Position numbers and translations under genes: made by a program. Positions 5,456-6,163 of a stretch of 6,163 bases of DNA are shown one piece after another (positions within the stretch are counted from its first letter, which is position 1; each line of letters begins with the position of its first letter). The stretch is from NCBI GenBank assembly GCA_014804495.1, contig JAAUZS010000110.1:13472-19634 (forward strand). The letters run 5' to 3'. This DNA is from Lachnospiraceae bacterium (lineage in GTDB: Bacteria; Bacillota; Clostridia; Lachnospirales; Lachnospiraceae). Below the pieces are notes generated by a model. The model did not search any database. It worked only from the letters and a program-made list of their open reading frames with translations, and had not been told where the DNA came from.

Positions 5456-5998
5456 CTATATAGAAACCGAGACACTTACATTCCGCTCCATTTGGGTTAC
5501 ATCTCCTGTTTTTGTATATGTCACAGGCTTCCTCGCAGCATCGATCCTGACTTCACCAGTATTTGCTCCATTATTTTCCACGTCGTTTTGATTTATGTTA
5601 ACCTTTGATAACTCTTTTCCGTTCTCGCTGATTTCTATTGTGTCTGCATTTATACCCCAATTTTTATCTATATTATTATCCTCATTCCTTTTTTCCTCAA
5701 GCTTTTCTTCAAATTTTTCACGTTCTTCCCTGCGCTTTTTAATAACCTCTTCACGCTCTGATTCCGCTTTTTCCCTTGCTTCCTTAACATCCTCTTCTAT
5801 TCCTTTGTCAGCTTCCTTCTTATATTCTCCTGCCTTGTCTGAAAACTCACCGACATACCCCATTGACCTCTCCATTGTCGCCGTATCGCCTTTGAGCCTT
5901 GCCTCCTTATAAACACGCATAGGCGTATTCACCAGCTCCATATTTACCCTTGCTCCTATAAGCCCTTCCATTGTCTTTGTATTCATGTCAATAACCAT
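5456..5998 (-). CDS. Uncharacterised charged coiled-coil protein
   Basis: I do not recognise an established domain in this 180-residue protein. Residues 1-50 are mixed and look conserved in style (MNTKTMEGLIGARVNMELVNTP, then ERSMGYV). Residues about 52-107 are an unbroken run of Glu, Lys and Arg with few hydrophobics (for example EREEVIKKRREEREKFEEK), predicting a long single helix or coiled coil. Residues 108-180 are polar and Asn-rich, ending in the alternating VSVSVSI, which could be a final beta-strand. There is no signal peptide, no membrane segment, no cysteine and one Trp (114), so it is probably cytoplasmic. The ATG at 5998 was chosen because GGAG at 6007-6010 lies 8 bases upstream (a second GGAG at 6000-6003 is too close). 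The ATG at 5986 is an alternative, served by the second GGAG at 13 bases. It is convergent with the AraC gene and has no visible operon partner. Confidence 0.7.
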   Translation of the reverse strand: MVIDMNTKTMEGLIGARVNMELVNTPMRVYKEARLKGDTATMERSMGYVGEFSDKAGEYKKEADKGIEEDVKEAREKAESEREEVIKKRREEREKFEEKLEEKRNEDNNIDKNWGINADTIEISENGKELSKVNINQNDVENNGANTGEVRIDAARKPVTYTKTGDVTQMERNVSVSVSI

Positions 5999-6163
5999 GC
6001 TCCTTTCTCCATCTGCCAGTTTAGGCATATGCACAATCCAGCCATCTTTACTTTTACCTTACAAAAATTTCTCAGTTCTCATCTGTTATTTCGGCAGTAT
6101 AAATGCGAGGTATTAACTTCATGTTTCAAACAGCTTCTTTGATGTCATGTGCGGCATCAGAAA
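5999..6163. other. Upstream region of the coiled-coil gene, no gene assigned
   Basis: About 165 bases to the right edge. All frames are broken by stops, and only short tails are open at the edge on the minus strand (stop codons at 6126-6128 and 6119-6121), so the end of another leftward gene is possible but cannot be confirmed. No convincing promoter with both boxes was found for the leftward gene. TATACT on the minus strand (6098-6103) is the best -10 candidate, without a good -35. Confidence 0.4.

Noticed and set aside
5595..5912. Ser/Leu/Phe-rich open frame of 105 codons on the plus strand
   Set aside because: It is the antisense of the Glu/Lys-rich helix of the leftward gene; GAA/GAG/AAG codons read as TTC/CTC/CTT on the other strand.
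6088..6095. GCCGAAAT on the minus strand as a flagellar sigma-28 type -10 upstream of the coiled-coil gene
   Set aside because: No matching TAAA-type -35 lies at the usual distance, and nothing else in the window is motility related.
6126..6161. Possible end of a further leftward gene, reading SDAAHDIKEAV and stop
   Set aside because: Eleven residues at the window edge are too few, and another frame is equally open (to a stop at 6119-6121).

Overview
The window is low-GC DNA with strong AAGGAGG-type ribosome binding sites, one TTG start and tightly packed genes. This suggests a Gram-positive Firmicute, most likely a Clostridia/Lachnospiraceae-type gut anaerobe; that placement is inferred from protein style and base composition, not from a marker gene. 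There is no rRNA, tRNA, CRISPR array, transposase or integrase.

Layout, left to right. (1) The first 44 bases are the start of a leftward flavoprotein gene (FMN-reductase/flavodoxin type), divergent from a rightward HxlR-family regulator (241-573). The 196-base gap between them holds promoter-like sites and two inverted repeats, a typical redox- or electrophile-responsive regulator/reductase pair. (2) A leftward class II Fic protein with an N-terminal helix-turn-helix (570-1454) converges on the HxlR gene so closely that the two stop codons overlap. Upstream of fic lie two near-identical copies of a 16-bp site in opposite orientation, one abutting an extended -10 promoter. (3) A leftward three-gene cassette follows (4392 down to 1634): a MATE-family efflux transporter, a LacA/maltose-type sugar O-acetyltransferase, and a small lipoprotein with Asp-box (BNR) motifs. 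The genes overlap by 44 and 17 bases, so they form one operon with likely translational coupling. (4) A rightward AraC-family regulator with a cupin sensor domain (4541-5416) diverges from this cassette across a compact shared promoter region and is its most likely regulator. (5) At the right end is a leftward gene for an uncharacterised, highly charged, coiled-coil protein (5456-5998), followed by about 165 bases in which no gene could be assigned.

Nothing here is clearly a new defence or mobile system. The most noteworthy items are the paired operators of the HTH-Fic gene, the overlapping MATE/acetyltransferase/lipoprotein cassette under a divergent AraC regulator, and the uncharacterised coiled-coil protein.
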